DNA from: Acidobacteriota bacterium
GTDB taxonomy: Bacteria > Acidobacteriota > Vicinamibacteria > Vicinamibacterales > CAVVIG01
Assembly: GCA_016195295.1 (NCBI GenBank)
Contig: JACPZV010000064.1
Location: 1-15,320 of the forward strand
DNA length: 15,320 nucleotides
Direction of reading: 5' to 3'
Shown here one piece after another: positions 1 to 6,371 of this stretch (positions are counted from its first letter, which is position 1; every line of letters starts with the position of its first letter). Under the pieces are notes generated by a model. That model was not told where the DNA came from. It saw only the letters and a list, made by a program, of their open reading frames with translations, and did not search any database. Position numbers and translations under genes: made by a program.

Positions 1-189
1 GAGGAACGGGATGAGCCGCTCCACTGACGCCTCATCCCCGATCTCATCGTGCAGCAGACGACGGCCGTAGTCGGACACGATGAGCTCGACGTGTGCGCCG
101 CGCGCGAGGAGCGCGGCGAGCGTCCGCGTCGCATACACGGCGCCGCTGGCGCCAGTAATGGCGAAGGCGATCGACGGTCGCGCGGTCAC
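1..189 (-). CDS. ubiX: UbiX-type flavin prenyltransferase, N-terminal part (runs off the left edge)
   Basis: The 63 visible residues start MTARPSIAFAITGASGAVYA. The hydrophobic strand followed by ITGASGAxYAxR is the N-terminal nucleotide-binding loop of the UbiX/Pad1 family. These enzymes prenylate FMN to make the cofactor required by UbiD decarboxylases. The chosen start is GTG at 189, one base after the TGA of the upstream UbiA gene. A GGAG Shine-Dalgarno lies about 8 nt before it, inside the end of that gene. The rest of the protein is outside the window. Its place at the end of a futalosine menaquinone cluster, together with a UbiD homologue at 11077-12525, suggests it serves the late decarboxylation step (the role called MqnM). 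The family call is strong from the motif; the menaquinone role is inferred from context. Confidence 0.88.
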   Translation of the reverse strand, partial: MTARPSIAFAITGASGAVYATRTLAALLARGAHVELIVSDYGRRLLHDEIGDEASVERLIPFL

Positions 190-190
190 G

Positions 191-1057
191 TCAGGATCTC
201 CACGGGCCATAGAGCGCCACGATGAGCGCGACGAGATACACAATCCCCACATACCCGTTGAGATCGAACGCACGCTTGACCTGCGACAAGTCGTTGGCGC
301 GCACGAGCGACTGCTCGTACACCAGCATGCCGGCCACAAACGCGACGCCGACCACGTACACCGTCCCGAGCGGCGCCACCCACGCGAGCGCCACCAGACA
401 CGTCACGGCGACCACGTGCATCAGACGCGAGATGGCGAGTGACGCGGGGACGCCAAAGCGCACCGGGATGGACCGCAATCCGTGCGCGCGATCGAACTCG
501 AGATCCTGGCACGCGTACAGGACGTCGAAGCCCCCGACCCACGCGCCAATCGCGGCCGCGAGCAGCCATGGTTCCCCTCCACCCCGTCCGCCGGCGGCCA
601 GCCATCCACCGACTGGCGCGACGGCCATCGCGAGTCCAAGGAACAACTGCGTCCACGTCGTATAGCGTTTGGCCAGCGAGTACCAGAACACAATCGCGAG
701 CGCCACGGGCGACAGGGCTAGGCAGACTGGACTGAGTCGCCAGGCGGCGGTGACGAACACAAGGGAGGCGACCGTCACAAACGCCGTGGCCTCGCGCGCG
801 GTCATCGCGCCGCGCGGCAGCTCGCGATTCGTCGTGCGTGGGTTCAACGCGTCGAGCCGCGCGTCGGCGAGCCGGTTGAACCCCACGGCCGCGCTACGCG
901 CCGCGACCATCGCGACGAGGATCCATCCGGCGACGGCCCACGTCAGCGGCGTGCGTCGCGCCGCCAGCAGCGCTCCGGCCAGGGCGAACGGCAGCGCGAA
1001 CACGGAATGGCTGAATCGGACGAAAGAACCGTAGGTACTGAGACGGGACAGCAACAT
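191..1057 (-). CDS. mqnP: UbiA-family polyprenyltransferase of the futalosine menaquinone pathway (MqnP-like)
   Basis: This 288-residue, strongly hydrophobic protein has about eight membrane segments. It carries both Asp-rich motifs of UbiA prenyltransferases: NRLADARLD at residues 61-69, and a second one at 178-189 (D178, D185, D189) followed by GLRSIP. These residues bind the Mg-diphosphate of the prenyl donor. In the futalosine route a UbiA homologue attaches the polyprenyl tail to the 1,4-dihydroxy-6-naphthoate nucleus at the inner membrane. ATG at 1057 gives the usual UbiA length and the typical N-terminus FVRFSHSVFALPFALAGALL. No strong Shine-Dalgarno is seen; the leader is an AT-rich repeat (1058-1127). 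The gene follows mqnX and is one base from ubiX. The cluster favours MqnP over a ubiquinone UbiA, but the exact substrate is inferred. Confidence 0.88.
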   Translation of the reverse strand: MLLSRLSTYGSFVRFSHSVFALPFALAGALLAARRTPLTWAVAGWILVAMVAARSAAVGFNRLADARLDALNPRTTNRELPRGAMTAREATAFVTVASLVFVTAAWRLSPVCLALSPVALAIVFWYSLAKRYTTWTQLFLGLAMAVAPVGGWLAAGGRGGGEPWLLAAAIGAWVGGFDVLYACQDLEFDRAHGLRSIPVRFGVPASLAISRLMHVVAVTCLVALAWVAPLGTVYVVGVAFVAGMLVYEQSLVRANDLSQVKRAFDLNGYVGIVYLVALIVALYGPWRS

Positions 1058-1127
1058 AAACTCAAAACTTAAAACAGAAAACTGAAAACTGAAGTCCGAA
1101 GTTTTAACTTTTCTCTTTTCAGTTTAA
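1058..1127. repeat. AT-rich AAACTG/CAGTTT low-complexity intergenic repeat
   Basis: An AT-rich tract in an otherwise very GC-rich region lies between mqnX and mqnP. It contains repeats of AAAACTGA (for example 1078-1093) and an inverted copy TTCAGTTT at 1118-1125 that can pair with AAACTGAA at 1086-1093. A smaller dyad AAAACT/AGTTTT lies at 1085-1105. The mqnX stop codon (TAA at 1124-1126) falls inside the right arm. The tract forms the whole leader of mqnP. It looks like one of the short dispersed intergenic repeats common in environmental genomes; no function can be read from sequence alone. Confidence 0.6.
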
Positions 1128-2335
1128 CTTTCAATCCATCGTATCTGTTCCGGTCCAATCCCGTTGACCAGGTATTCTTCCACATCAATGCTCGTCGACG
1201 GCAGCGTGACGGCAATCAGCCGCGCGTACTTTCCGGGCTCGATGGTGCCGTAATCGCCGTCGAACCCGAGCGCGCGCGCGCCGACGCGTGTCGCGCTCTC
1301 AATCAGCGTGGCCGCCGGCACCGACGGCGCCAGCGCGCGCATCGTCGCGAGCTCCGCAAAGACGTTCAAGTCCGGCGCGCTCGCCAGGCTGTCGGTCCCG
1401 ATCGCCACCGGCACGCCCGACTCGTAGAACTCGACCAGCGGCGGCGCGCCGGCGCCGGTATGGCCGTTGCTGCGCGGACAGGTGACGAGCGTCGTACCGC
1501 GCGCGGCCAGCCGGCTCAGATCCGAGGGCGTCATCTGGACGCCGTGGACGGCCAGCACGCGAGCGTCGAGAAAGCCGCTCTCGTCGAGAAACTCGACCGG
1601 CGTCCCGCCCGGCGGCACCCACGACGGATCCCACGAGCCGAGTTCTTCGAGCAGCGCGCGCCAGGGTCCGCTGCCGCTGCGAATGAACTCGATCTCTTCC
1701 ACCGACTCGGAAAGGTGCACGCTGCACGGCAGGAACGGGTCCCGGTCCACGTCCTGGCGAATCGCTCGTAACATCAGCGGCGCGACCGAATACGGCGCGT
1801 GCGCCGCCAGGCTGGCGCGGACGCGGTCGGTCGGCGCCAGCGCGTCAAGCTCGCCGCGCGCGCGCTCGACGATCCCCTGCGGATCGTCGGCGTTGAATCG
1901 GATCAACTCGTAAAAGACGACCGCCGCCACGTCGCTTCTGGTCAGCGGATCGAACGTGACAAGCGTGTTGCTGACCTCGCCGACGATCGCCGTGCCGCAC
2001 GCCACCGATTCAGCCAGCGCGCGGTCGACCGCCTCGAGGATCGCGGGCGCCTTGGGATCGGGATGATTTCGTCTGGTCTTGATCACTTGGCGGACCCACG
2101 ACACGAACTGCGACGCGGGCGGGATTTCGTCGCGCAAGTACGACAGCTCCAGATGCGTGTGGGCGTTGACCAGCCCAGGCAGCACGACGACGTCACCGAG
2201 ATCGACCTCGCGCGAGCCGTCGGTCGGCCCGCGCCGCGACAGCGCGGCGATACGGCCCCGGTCGACCGCGATCCAGGCGTCCCGCATCGGCGGGTCGCTC
2301 ACGGGAACGATCCACGCCGCGTGGTAGTGAATCAA
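1124..2335 (-). CDS. mqnX: Aminodeoxyfutalosine deaminase (amidohydrolase family)
   Basis: This is a 403-residue amidohydrolase with a full metal-site set: HTH at residues 59-61 (GLVNAHTHLELSYL), H207 in VHLSE, H264 in AVHGV and D315 in GTDSLAS. These are the ligands of the ATZ/TRZ/aminofutalosine deaminase group. In the MqnX variant of the futalosine pathway the enzyme converts aminodeoxyfutalosine to futalosine in the cytoplasm. The open frame continues upstream to 2797, but that part is Arg-rich and lies antisense-like across mqnC, so it is rejected. The best start is TTG at 2335, overlapping the mqnC stop as TTGA. It gives MIHYHAAWIVPVSDPPMRDA, a normal N-terminus for the family (start, xAAWxxPV). 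Translational coupling to mqnC is likely. Other amidohydrolases of this type deaminate S-adenosylhomocysteine or triazines; the position between mqnC and mqnP settles the call. Confidence 0.88.
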   Translation of the reverse strand: MIHYHAAWIVPVSDPPMRDAWIAVDRGRIAALSRRGPTDGSREVDLGDVVVLPGLVNAHTHLELSYLRDEIPPASQFVSWVRQVIKTRRNHPDPKAPAILEAVDRALAESVACGTAIVGEVSNTLVTFDPLTRSDVAAVVFYELIRFNADDPQGIVERARGELDALAPTDRVRASLAAHAPYSVAPLMLRAIRQDVDRDPFLPCSVHLSESVEEIEFIRSGSGPWRALLEELGSWDPSWVPPGGTPVEFLDESGFLDARVLAVHGVQMTPSDLSRLAARGTTLVTCPRSNGHTGAGAPPLVEFYESGVPVAIGTDSLASAPDLNVFAELATMRALAPSVPAATLIESATRVGARALGFDGDYGTIEPGKYARLIAVTLPSTSIDVEEYLVNGIGPEQIRWIES

Positions 2336-3540
2336 TTCGGGATGACGCGCCGCTGTTTGCCGGCGCGACTGCGGGCGGGATAGTTGAGGAGCTCCTCGGG
2401 CACGCTGGTGTCGCCTGCCGCGCGCGCCGTCGCGAGCTCGAGCATCCGCGGCACCTCGCGCTCGCGGAAGATCGGGTCGCCGAGGATCTCGTAGTGCATG
2501 CTGCGGCGCCTGGCGACGAAGCCGGCGTCCTCGATGTTGCGAACGATCTCGACTTCGTCCATGCAGTAGCTGGCGCCGGCCGCGCGGACGACGTTCTCTT
2601 CGATCATCACGCTGCCCATGTCGTTGGCGCCGTACGCGAGGCTCAGCTGTCCAACTTTGCCGCCTTGCGTCACCCAGGACGCCTGCAGGTTGTCGACGTT
2701 GTCCAGCACGAGCCGGGCGATCGCCAGCGTGCGGAGGTACTCCACGCCCGTCGCCTCGCGGCCGCCGAGCTCGGTGTGATCCGGCTGATAGCTCCACGTG
2801 ATGAACGCGGTGAAGCCACCGGTCTCATCTTGGAGCGCGCGCAGACGCAGGAGATGCTCGAGGCGCTCTTGGTCGGTCTCGACCGTGCCGTACATCATCG
2901 TCGCCGTCGTCCGCAAGCCGGCGTGGTGCGCGTGGCGCATGACGCCCAGCCACTCATCCGCCGTCGCCTTGCCGTCGCAGTGCAAGAGCCTCCGCACGCG
3001 GTCGACGAGAATCTCCGCGCCGCCGCCCGGGATGCTGTCGAGGCCCGCCGTGATCAGCCGATCGATGATCGTCGGCACCGGCAGCTGGGACAGCCGTGAG
3101 AGGTGGATGACTTCAGGCGGCGACAACGCGTGGAGCTTGAACGACGGGTAGCGCCGCTTGATCGCGCGAAACAGATCTTCGTACCACGTCAACGGGAGAT
3201 CGGGGTTGTGGCCGCCCTGCAGCAGCAACTGGACGCCGCCGACGGCGATCGTCTCGTCGATTTTTCGGAAGAGCTCGTCGAAGCCCAGCACGTACCCCTC
3301 AGGCGATCCGACGGGCCGATAGAACGCGCAGAAGTTGCACTTCGCGACGCAGACGTTCGTGTAGTTGACGTTGCGGTCGATGATGTACGAGACGATGCCG
3401 TCCGCGTGCTTGCGCGCGCGGATCGCGTCCGCGAGCCGGCCCAGCAACGCGGTCGGCGCGTTCCGGTACAACTCGAGCGCCTCGTCTCCGCTGAGGCGCT
3501 CTCCTGCCCGGACTTTTTCGGCGATTCGATCGATCATCAT
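2332..3540 (-). CDS. mqnC: Cyclic dehypoxanthinyl futalosine synthase (radical SAM)
   Basis: This 402-residue radical SAM enzyme cyclises dehypoxanthine futalosine in menaquinone synthesis. The cluster motif CxxxCxxC is at C64, C68 and C71 (NVCVAKCNFCAF), preceded by the family signature IIDRNVNYTN. Further family marks are LLLQGGHNP (106-113), AGLDSIPGGGAEIL (165-178), ATMMYG (213-218) and TGGFTAFITWSYQPDHT. These fit MqnC better than MqnE, which has a different C-terminal end. Length is normal or slightly long; the last ~45 residues are basic and variable. Start is ATG at 3540 (a second ATG follows at 3537). No Shine-Dalgarno is seen; a 9-bp hairpin of the 3541-3749 repeat ends only six bases upstream. 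The stop overlaps the TTG start of mqnX. Confidence 0.95.
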   Translation of the reverse strand: MMIDRIAEKVRAGERLSGDEALELYRNAPTALLGRLADAIRARKHADGIVSYIIDRNVNYTNVCVAKCNFCAFYRPVGSPEGYVLGFDELFRKIDETIAVGGVQLLLQGGHNPDLPLTWYEDLFRAIKRRYPSFKLHALSPPEVIHLSRLSQLPVPTIIDRLITAGLDSIPGGGAEILVDRVRRLLHCDGKATADEWLGVMRHAHHAGLRTTATMMYGTVETDQERLEHLLRLRALQDETGGFTAFITWSYQPDHTELGGREATGVEYLRTLAIARLVLDNVDNLQASWVTQGGKVGQLSLAYGANDMGSVMIEENVVRAAGASYCMDEVEIVRNIEDAGFVARRRSMHYEILGDPIFREREVPRMLELATARAAGDTSVPEELLNYPARSRAGKQRRVIPN

Positions 3541-3749
3541 TGTTGAGCCGGGTCCAAAAGGACCCGGCCTACAGCCACCGGCGTCGAGCCGGGTCCAAAA
3601 GGACCCGGCCTACAGCTGCCAGACCCGGCCTACAGCCGCCGGGCGTCGAGCCGGGTCCAAAAGGACCCGGCCTACAGCTGCCAGACCCGGCCTACAGCCA
3701 CCGGGCGGGTCCTTTCTACAGTTGTAGGGCGGGTCCTTTCGGACCCGCC
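3541..3749. repeat. Cluster of REP-like GGGTCC hairpin repeats between mqnA and mqnC
   Basis: This 209-base gap without a gene is filled by repeats. Three copies of GCCGGGTCC-AAAA-GGACCCGGC (9-bp stems at 3547-3568, 3588-3609 and 3650-3671) are each followed by CTACAGC. Two shorter half-units containing AGACCCGGCCTACAGC follow copies two and three (3617-3637 and 3679-3699). Copies two and three are 62 bases apart as a block. At the mqnA end lies a diverged copy, GGCGGGTCC-TTTC-GGACCCGCC (3728-3749), which on the transcribed strand has a GAAA loop and directly abuts the mqnA stop. There is no T-run, so this is not a classical terminator. The hairpins may fold in the mqnA-mqnC transcript and affect stability or coupling; this is inference. 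Confidence 0.85.
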
Positions 3750-4577
3750 TCAAAAGAACCGAAGCCTGCCCGCGTCGGGCACGACGCCGCTCTCGGCCGC
3801 ATAGCGATAGAAGGCTTCGAGCGCGGTCCGCTCCTCGTCTCGAAGATAGTACTTGATATTATCCCGCAGGTAACGCGCGCCGACGGCTTGACGCGCCGGC
3901 GAGTCCGGGAAGTAGGCCCGCGCAATGGCGTCCGCCTCGTGGATCCCGGCGTCGCGCGCACGTGTCAGCGCCTCAACGCCGCGCGCGTCGATGGCGCCCG
4001 GTCGCCCCGCCCAGAACGCGTAGACGAAGGGCAAGCCAGTCATGGTGGTCCAGACGGCGCCGAGATCGATCTTTTCAATCAAGGGCTGAGGGCTAATGGC
4101 TGAGGGCACGCGGACCGTCGCGTGATCCACGAGCAGCGCGTTGTCGCCGATGATGAGCGCCGCGTCGCAGTGCGCCAGCATGTCCTCCAAATCAGGACCG
4201 CGCGATTCGAGCGCCGGCTGGATCTTGAAGAGCCGCGCGCACAACACGCGCACCAGGGCGACGGACGTGCGCGAGCTCGTGTCCATCGCAATCGACCGGA
4301 CGTCCGCCATCGGCCTGGTCGTGTACAACGCCACGGACGCCACCGGCCCGCGCGACGCGATGCTCAGGTCCGGCACGATGCAGTACGGACCGCCGCGCAA
4401 GTACTCGATGGACGGAATCAGCCCGATGTCGATCGCGGCGCCGTGCAGCAGACGCGCGCAATCCGACGGCAGGTCGTAACGAAGCGCGAATCGAGGGACA
4501 CGTTCGAGGCCGTACACCAGCGGGCGTGCGTTAAGGTAGCCGACCGCGCCGAGGCGGATCTGCTTCACCGCGAGCAC
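3750..4577 (-). CDS. mqnA: Chorismate dehydratase (menaquinone, futalosine pathway)
   Basis: This 275-residue protein of the MqnA/MqnD periplasmic-binding-like fold begins with the MqnA hallmark IRLGAVGYLNARPLVYGLE. It also has CARLLHGAAIDIGLIPSIEY (residues 40-59), AALIIGDNALL (139-149) and LGAVWTTMTGLPFVYAFWAG (172-191). MqnA removes water from chorismate to give 3-enolpyruvyl-benzoate, the first futalosine step. The start is GTG at 4577, with a second GTG at 4568 as an alternative; SD-like GGAGAGGA lies about 15 nt upstream, inside an ACGGAG repeat, so the start is not fixed. Residues 158-166 (PSAISPQPL) look like an insertion encoded by a repeat-like tract at 4082-4106. The usual chain goes almost directly from the LLVDHA region to EKIDLGAVW. 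MqnD is less likely because the N-terminal signature is that of MqnA. Confidence 0.92.
   Translation of the reverse strand: MLAVKQIRLGAVGYLNARPLVYGLERVPRFALRYDLPSDCARLLHGAAIDIGLIPSIEYLRGGPYCIVPDLSIASRGPVASVALYTTRPMADVRSIAMDTSSRTSVALVRVLCARLFKIQPALESRGPDLEDMLAHCDAALIIGDNALLVDHATVRVPSAISPQPLIEKIDLGAVWTTMTGLPFVYAFWAGRPGAIDARGVEALTRARDAGIHEADAIARAYFPDSPARQAVGARYLRDNIKYYLRDEERTALEAFYRYAAESGVVPDAGRLRFF
4082..4106. repeat. Repeat-like AGGGCTGAGGGCTAATGGCT tract inside mqnA
   Basis: Twenty-five bases made of GGCTGAGGG, a GGCTAAT linker and GGCTGAGGG again. It is read in frame as PSAISPQPL (mqnA residues 158-166), at a spot where MqnA proteins normally have a short loop. The unit resembles low-complexity repeats more usual in intergenic DNA. 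Repeat status is judged only from internal repetition and from the odd position in the protein. Confidence 0.5.
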
Positions 4578-4594
4578 ACCGAGAGAACAATTCC

Positions 4595-4653
4595 TCTCCG
4601 TGTTTCCGTGTCTCCGTGGCTCATCGTCTCCGTGCCCTCCGTTCGTCTCGGAG
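4595..4653. repeat. ACGGAG-type degenerate tandem repeat between the MqnE-like gene and mqnA
   Basis: The 79-base gap 4578-4656 consists mainly of CTCCGTG-type units (plus strand: CTCCGTG, TTTCCGTG, TCTCCGTGG, GTCTCCGTG, CCCTCCG). On the transcribed strand this reads ACGGAGACACGGAAACACGG and includes GGAG/GAGAGGA cores. The tract is the leader of mqnA and is therefore the only candidate source of its Shine-Dalgarno. A small dyad GAGAG/CTCTC flanks 4581-4597. No promoter is evident. Confidence 0.65.
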
Positions 4654-4656
4654 TCC

Positions 4657-5505
4657 TCACCCGCGAACCTCGAAACGGCCGTTGCGCTCGACCGGCTCCT
4701 GCCCCGCCGCGCGGATGTTTCGCCGAATCTCTTCGAGCGGCGCGCGGCGCCGGCCCTCGGTCGACTCCCCTTCCGCGGACACGCCGTCCACGTCGTCGGC
4801 GCCCATCGTCAACGCGACTTGGGCCAGCTTGGGCCCGTACAGCGACCAATCCACTTGGATCGACGGCACGGCGTCCACCACAATCCGCGCGAGCGCCACC
4901 CGCTTCACGTCCTCGTAACCGGTCGTCGGGACCGCGGCGTTGATCCGGCGCGGCAACGGCGCGAACGCGCGGATCACGGCGACCGCGCGCTGCAGCTCGA
5001 CGACACTCTTGAGGAACGGCAGCGGATCGGCCGAGGACGTTTGGTCGACCGTCAGTCGGGCGAGCACGAGACCGGAGATGTTGATTTCTTCGATCGAGCG
5101 ACGCGCATGACGCAACCGATCAACCGGCGCCTGGGCCACGAGATCAAGGCCTGCCGCGTGAAGTTCCTCGAGCACCGCGCGGAGCGGGACGTGTTCACGC
5201 GCGGCCAGCTCCTCGAGGTCGCTCAGCGAGAACGCGGACAGCGCGATGCCCGGCGCGGTCGCGGCGACCTGTCTCACGCGCTCGACGGCCGCCGCGCGAC
5301 TCGCGGGTGTGCCGACGACGCGCACTTCGCCGGCGGCGGCCGGAACGGACACCGGCGCATCGACGTCCGCCGACACGTCGGCGACGCGCACGAACGTCGT
5401 CTGCAATCCGTGGTGGCGGCGGCGCACATCGTCGGCGAGCATGCCGACGCTGATGATGTCGTGCGTGGCCGCGAGACTGGCGAGCTCTCGATCTGAAACT
5501 GGCAT
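4657..5505 (-). CDS. MqnE-like protein lacking the radical-SAM cluster motif
   Basis: This 282-residue protein is related to aminofutalosine synthase MqnE over its C-terminal half: VDWSLYGPKLAQVALTMGAD at 218-237, ADDVDGV, and APLEEIRRNIRAAGQEPVER at 255-274. Residues 90-130 also match the MqnE barrel stretch (SAFSLSDLEELA, then VLEELHAAGLD). MqnE normally has about 370 residues and a CxxxCxxC cluster site near residue 70. Here that place reads QTTFVRVADVSADVD, and the whole protein contains no cysteine. It therefore cannot bind the 4Fe-4S cluster, and roughly 90 residues of barrel are missing. ATG at 5505 gives a family-like start (ELASLAATHDIISVGMLAD); no clear Shine-Dalgarno. It follows a lipoprotein stop by 13 bases and precedes mqnA. 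The reading frame is clean, so it looks maintained rather than decaying. Its role is unknown; a scaffold or regulatory partner of menaquinone enzymes is a guess. Confidence 0.75.
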   Translation of the reverse strand: MPVSDRELASLAATHDIISVGMLADDVRRRHHGLQTTFVRVADVSADVDAPVSVPAAAGEVRVVGTPASRAAAVERVRQVAATAPGIALSAFSLSDLEELAAREHVPLRAVLEELHAAGLDLVAQAPVDRLRHARRSIEEINISGLVLARLTVDQTSSADPLPFLKSVVELQRAVAVIRAFAPLPRRINAAVPTTGYEDVKRVALARIVVDAVPSIQVDWSLYGPKLAQVALTMGADDVDGVSAEGESTEGRRRAPLEEIRRNIRAAGQEPVERNGRFEVRG

Positions 5506-5518
5506 CCGGCGTTCAGCG

Positions 5519-5956
5519 TTACAGATGACTCACGGTCACCGTATAGGTCACGGGCGCCGTTTGATTGCCGACGTCGTAGACGACGACGCAGTACGATCCC
5601 GCGGTGATGATACCGGGAGCCGGGCCGGCGCCGGCGGCCGTGCTGGTCGAGGCGCCGGACAGCAACGCGCACGCGGCACCGTTCGGCGTGCCGATGCCGA
5701 CGCCCATCACGATCGTGGAGGGAGGTCCGGCCGCCGTCAGCGTCACGGTGACGGTGCCTGTTGCGGAGGCCGTAAACGTATGCGGGTCATTGCCTTTCAC
5801 GGCGACCGTCCCCGTGAACGTTTCCGTAGAGGGCGTGGCGGTGGGCGCGGTGGTGCTGGCCGTCGATGAGCTGCTGTTGCTGCTGCCATTGCTGCACGCG
5901 ATCGCCGCCAGCGCCAGCCCGAGCGCCAGCGCGTGGGCTCCACCTCGCGTCGTCAC
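5519..5956 (-). CDS. Small secreted lipoprotein of the DVGN type, second of a tandem pair
   Basis: This 145-residue protein has a hydrophobic export segment (residues 8-20) ending IAC21, a weak lipobox, then a Ser/Thr-rich linker (22-45). A single beta-rich domain follows, from TETFTGTVAVKGNDPHTFTA to SYCVVVYDVGN and a final TYTVTVSHL. Two cysteines, C96 and C123, are conserved in the paralogue just upstream and could form a disulfide. The start is GTG at 5956, sharing GTGA with the stop of that paralogue, so the two are probably translationally coupled. Upstream in-frame sequence to 6313 overlaps the paralogue and is rejected. The fold resembles the pre-peptidase C-terminal type domains often linked to secreted proteases, consistent with the protease gene at the head of the group. 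No precise function can be named. Confidence 0.8.
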   Translation of the reverse strand: MTTRGGAHALALGLALAAIACSNGSSNSSSSTASTTAPTATPSTETFTGTVAVKGNDPHTFTASATGTVTVTLTAAGPPSTIVMGVGIGTPNGAACALLSGASTSTAAGAGPAPGIITAGSYCVVVYDVGNQTAPVTYTVTVSHL

Positions 5957-6363
5957 GAGTGCAGCACCGTGATGGTGTAGGTCACGCTTTCGACGAGGTT
6001 GCCCACGTCGAAAACAGCCACGCAGAACGTTCCCGTGACCGTCGCCGTGCCGGACATCTGGATGCTCGGTCCTCCGACGGCCGTGAGGTCGCCGAGCAGC
6101 AGGCAGGTGCCGGTCGCTGTACTGGGCGTGCCCACGCCGATGCCGACCGCCGCGCTGGGCGACACGCTCGTCAGACTGACCTTCACACCGCCGACTTGCG
6201 ACACCGTGAAGGTGTGTATGTTGTTCCCCGCCAGCAGCAACGTGCCAGTGAACGTTTCCGTCGTCGTCGGCGTCACCGGCGTCGGCGCGGCTGGAGGCGT
6301 TGGGTCGCCGCACGCGCCCATCAGCAGGGTCGCACTGAGAACGACGGTGAGGATCTTTTTCAT
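5953..6363 (-). CDS. Small secreted lipoprotein of the DVGN type, first of a tandem pair
   Basis: This 136-residue protein starts MKKILTVVLSATLLMGACGD, a lipoprotein signal peptide with the lipid-bearing Cys at 18, then a Pro/Thr linker (20-35). The domain TETFTGTLLLAGNNIHTFTV ... TFCVAVFDVGN ... VTYTITVLHS closely parallels the next gene, including a cysteine pair (C87, C114). The two genes are therefore a tandem duplication. ATG at 6363 was chosen because it begins the signal peptide; the longer frame to 6594 lies over the protease gene. It starts 8 bases after the protease stop and its stop overlaps the start of its paralogue. Likely anchored to the outer membrane or periplasmic face. The biochemical role is unknown; a substrate-binding or protease-accessory role is inferred from position only. 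Confidence 0.82.
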   Translation of the reverse strand: MKKILTVVLSATLLMGACGDPTPPAAPTPVTPTTTETFTGTLLLAGNNIHTFTVSQVGGVKVSLTSVSPSAAVGIGVGTPSTATGTCLLLGDLTAVGGPSIQMSGTATVTGTFCVAVFDVGNLVESVTYTITVLHS

Positions 6364-6371
6364 CGCGGTCT

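Noticed and set aside
2336..2797. N-terminal extension of the mqnX frame
   Set aside because: It overlaps mqnC, has an Arg/Gly-rich shadow composition and does not resemble any amidohydrolase N-terminus.
3541..3749. CRISPR array
   Set aside because: The repeats are self-complementary hairpins with irregular spacing (41 and 62 bases), there are no unique spacers of constant length, and no cas gene is present.
3728..3749. Rho-independent terminator after mqnA
   Set aside because: The stem is strong but no T-run follows on the transcribed strand, and the same stem recurs several times in the array, so it is better explained as a repeat.
4657..5505. Calling the gene a functional mqnE
   Set aside because: All cluster cysteines are absent and the protein is about 90 residues short, so aminofutalosine synthase activity by the known radical-SAM mechanism is not possible.
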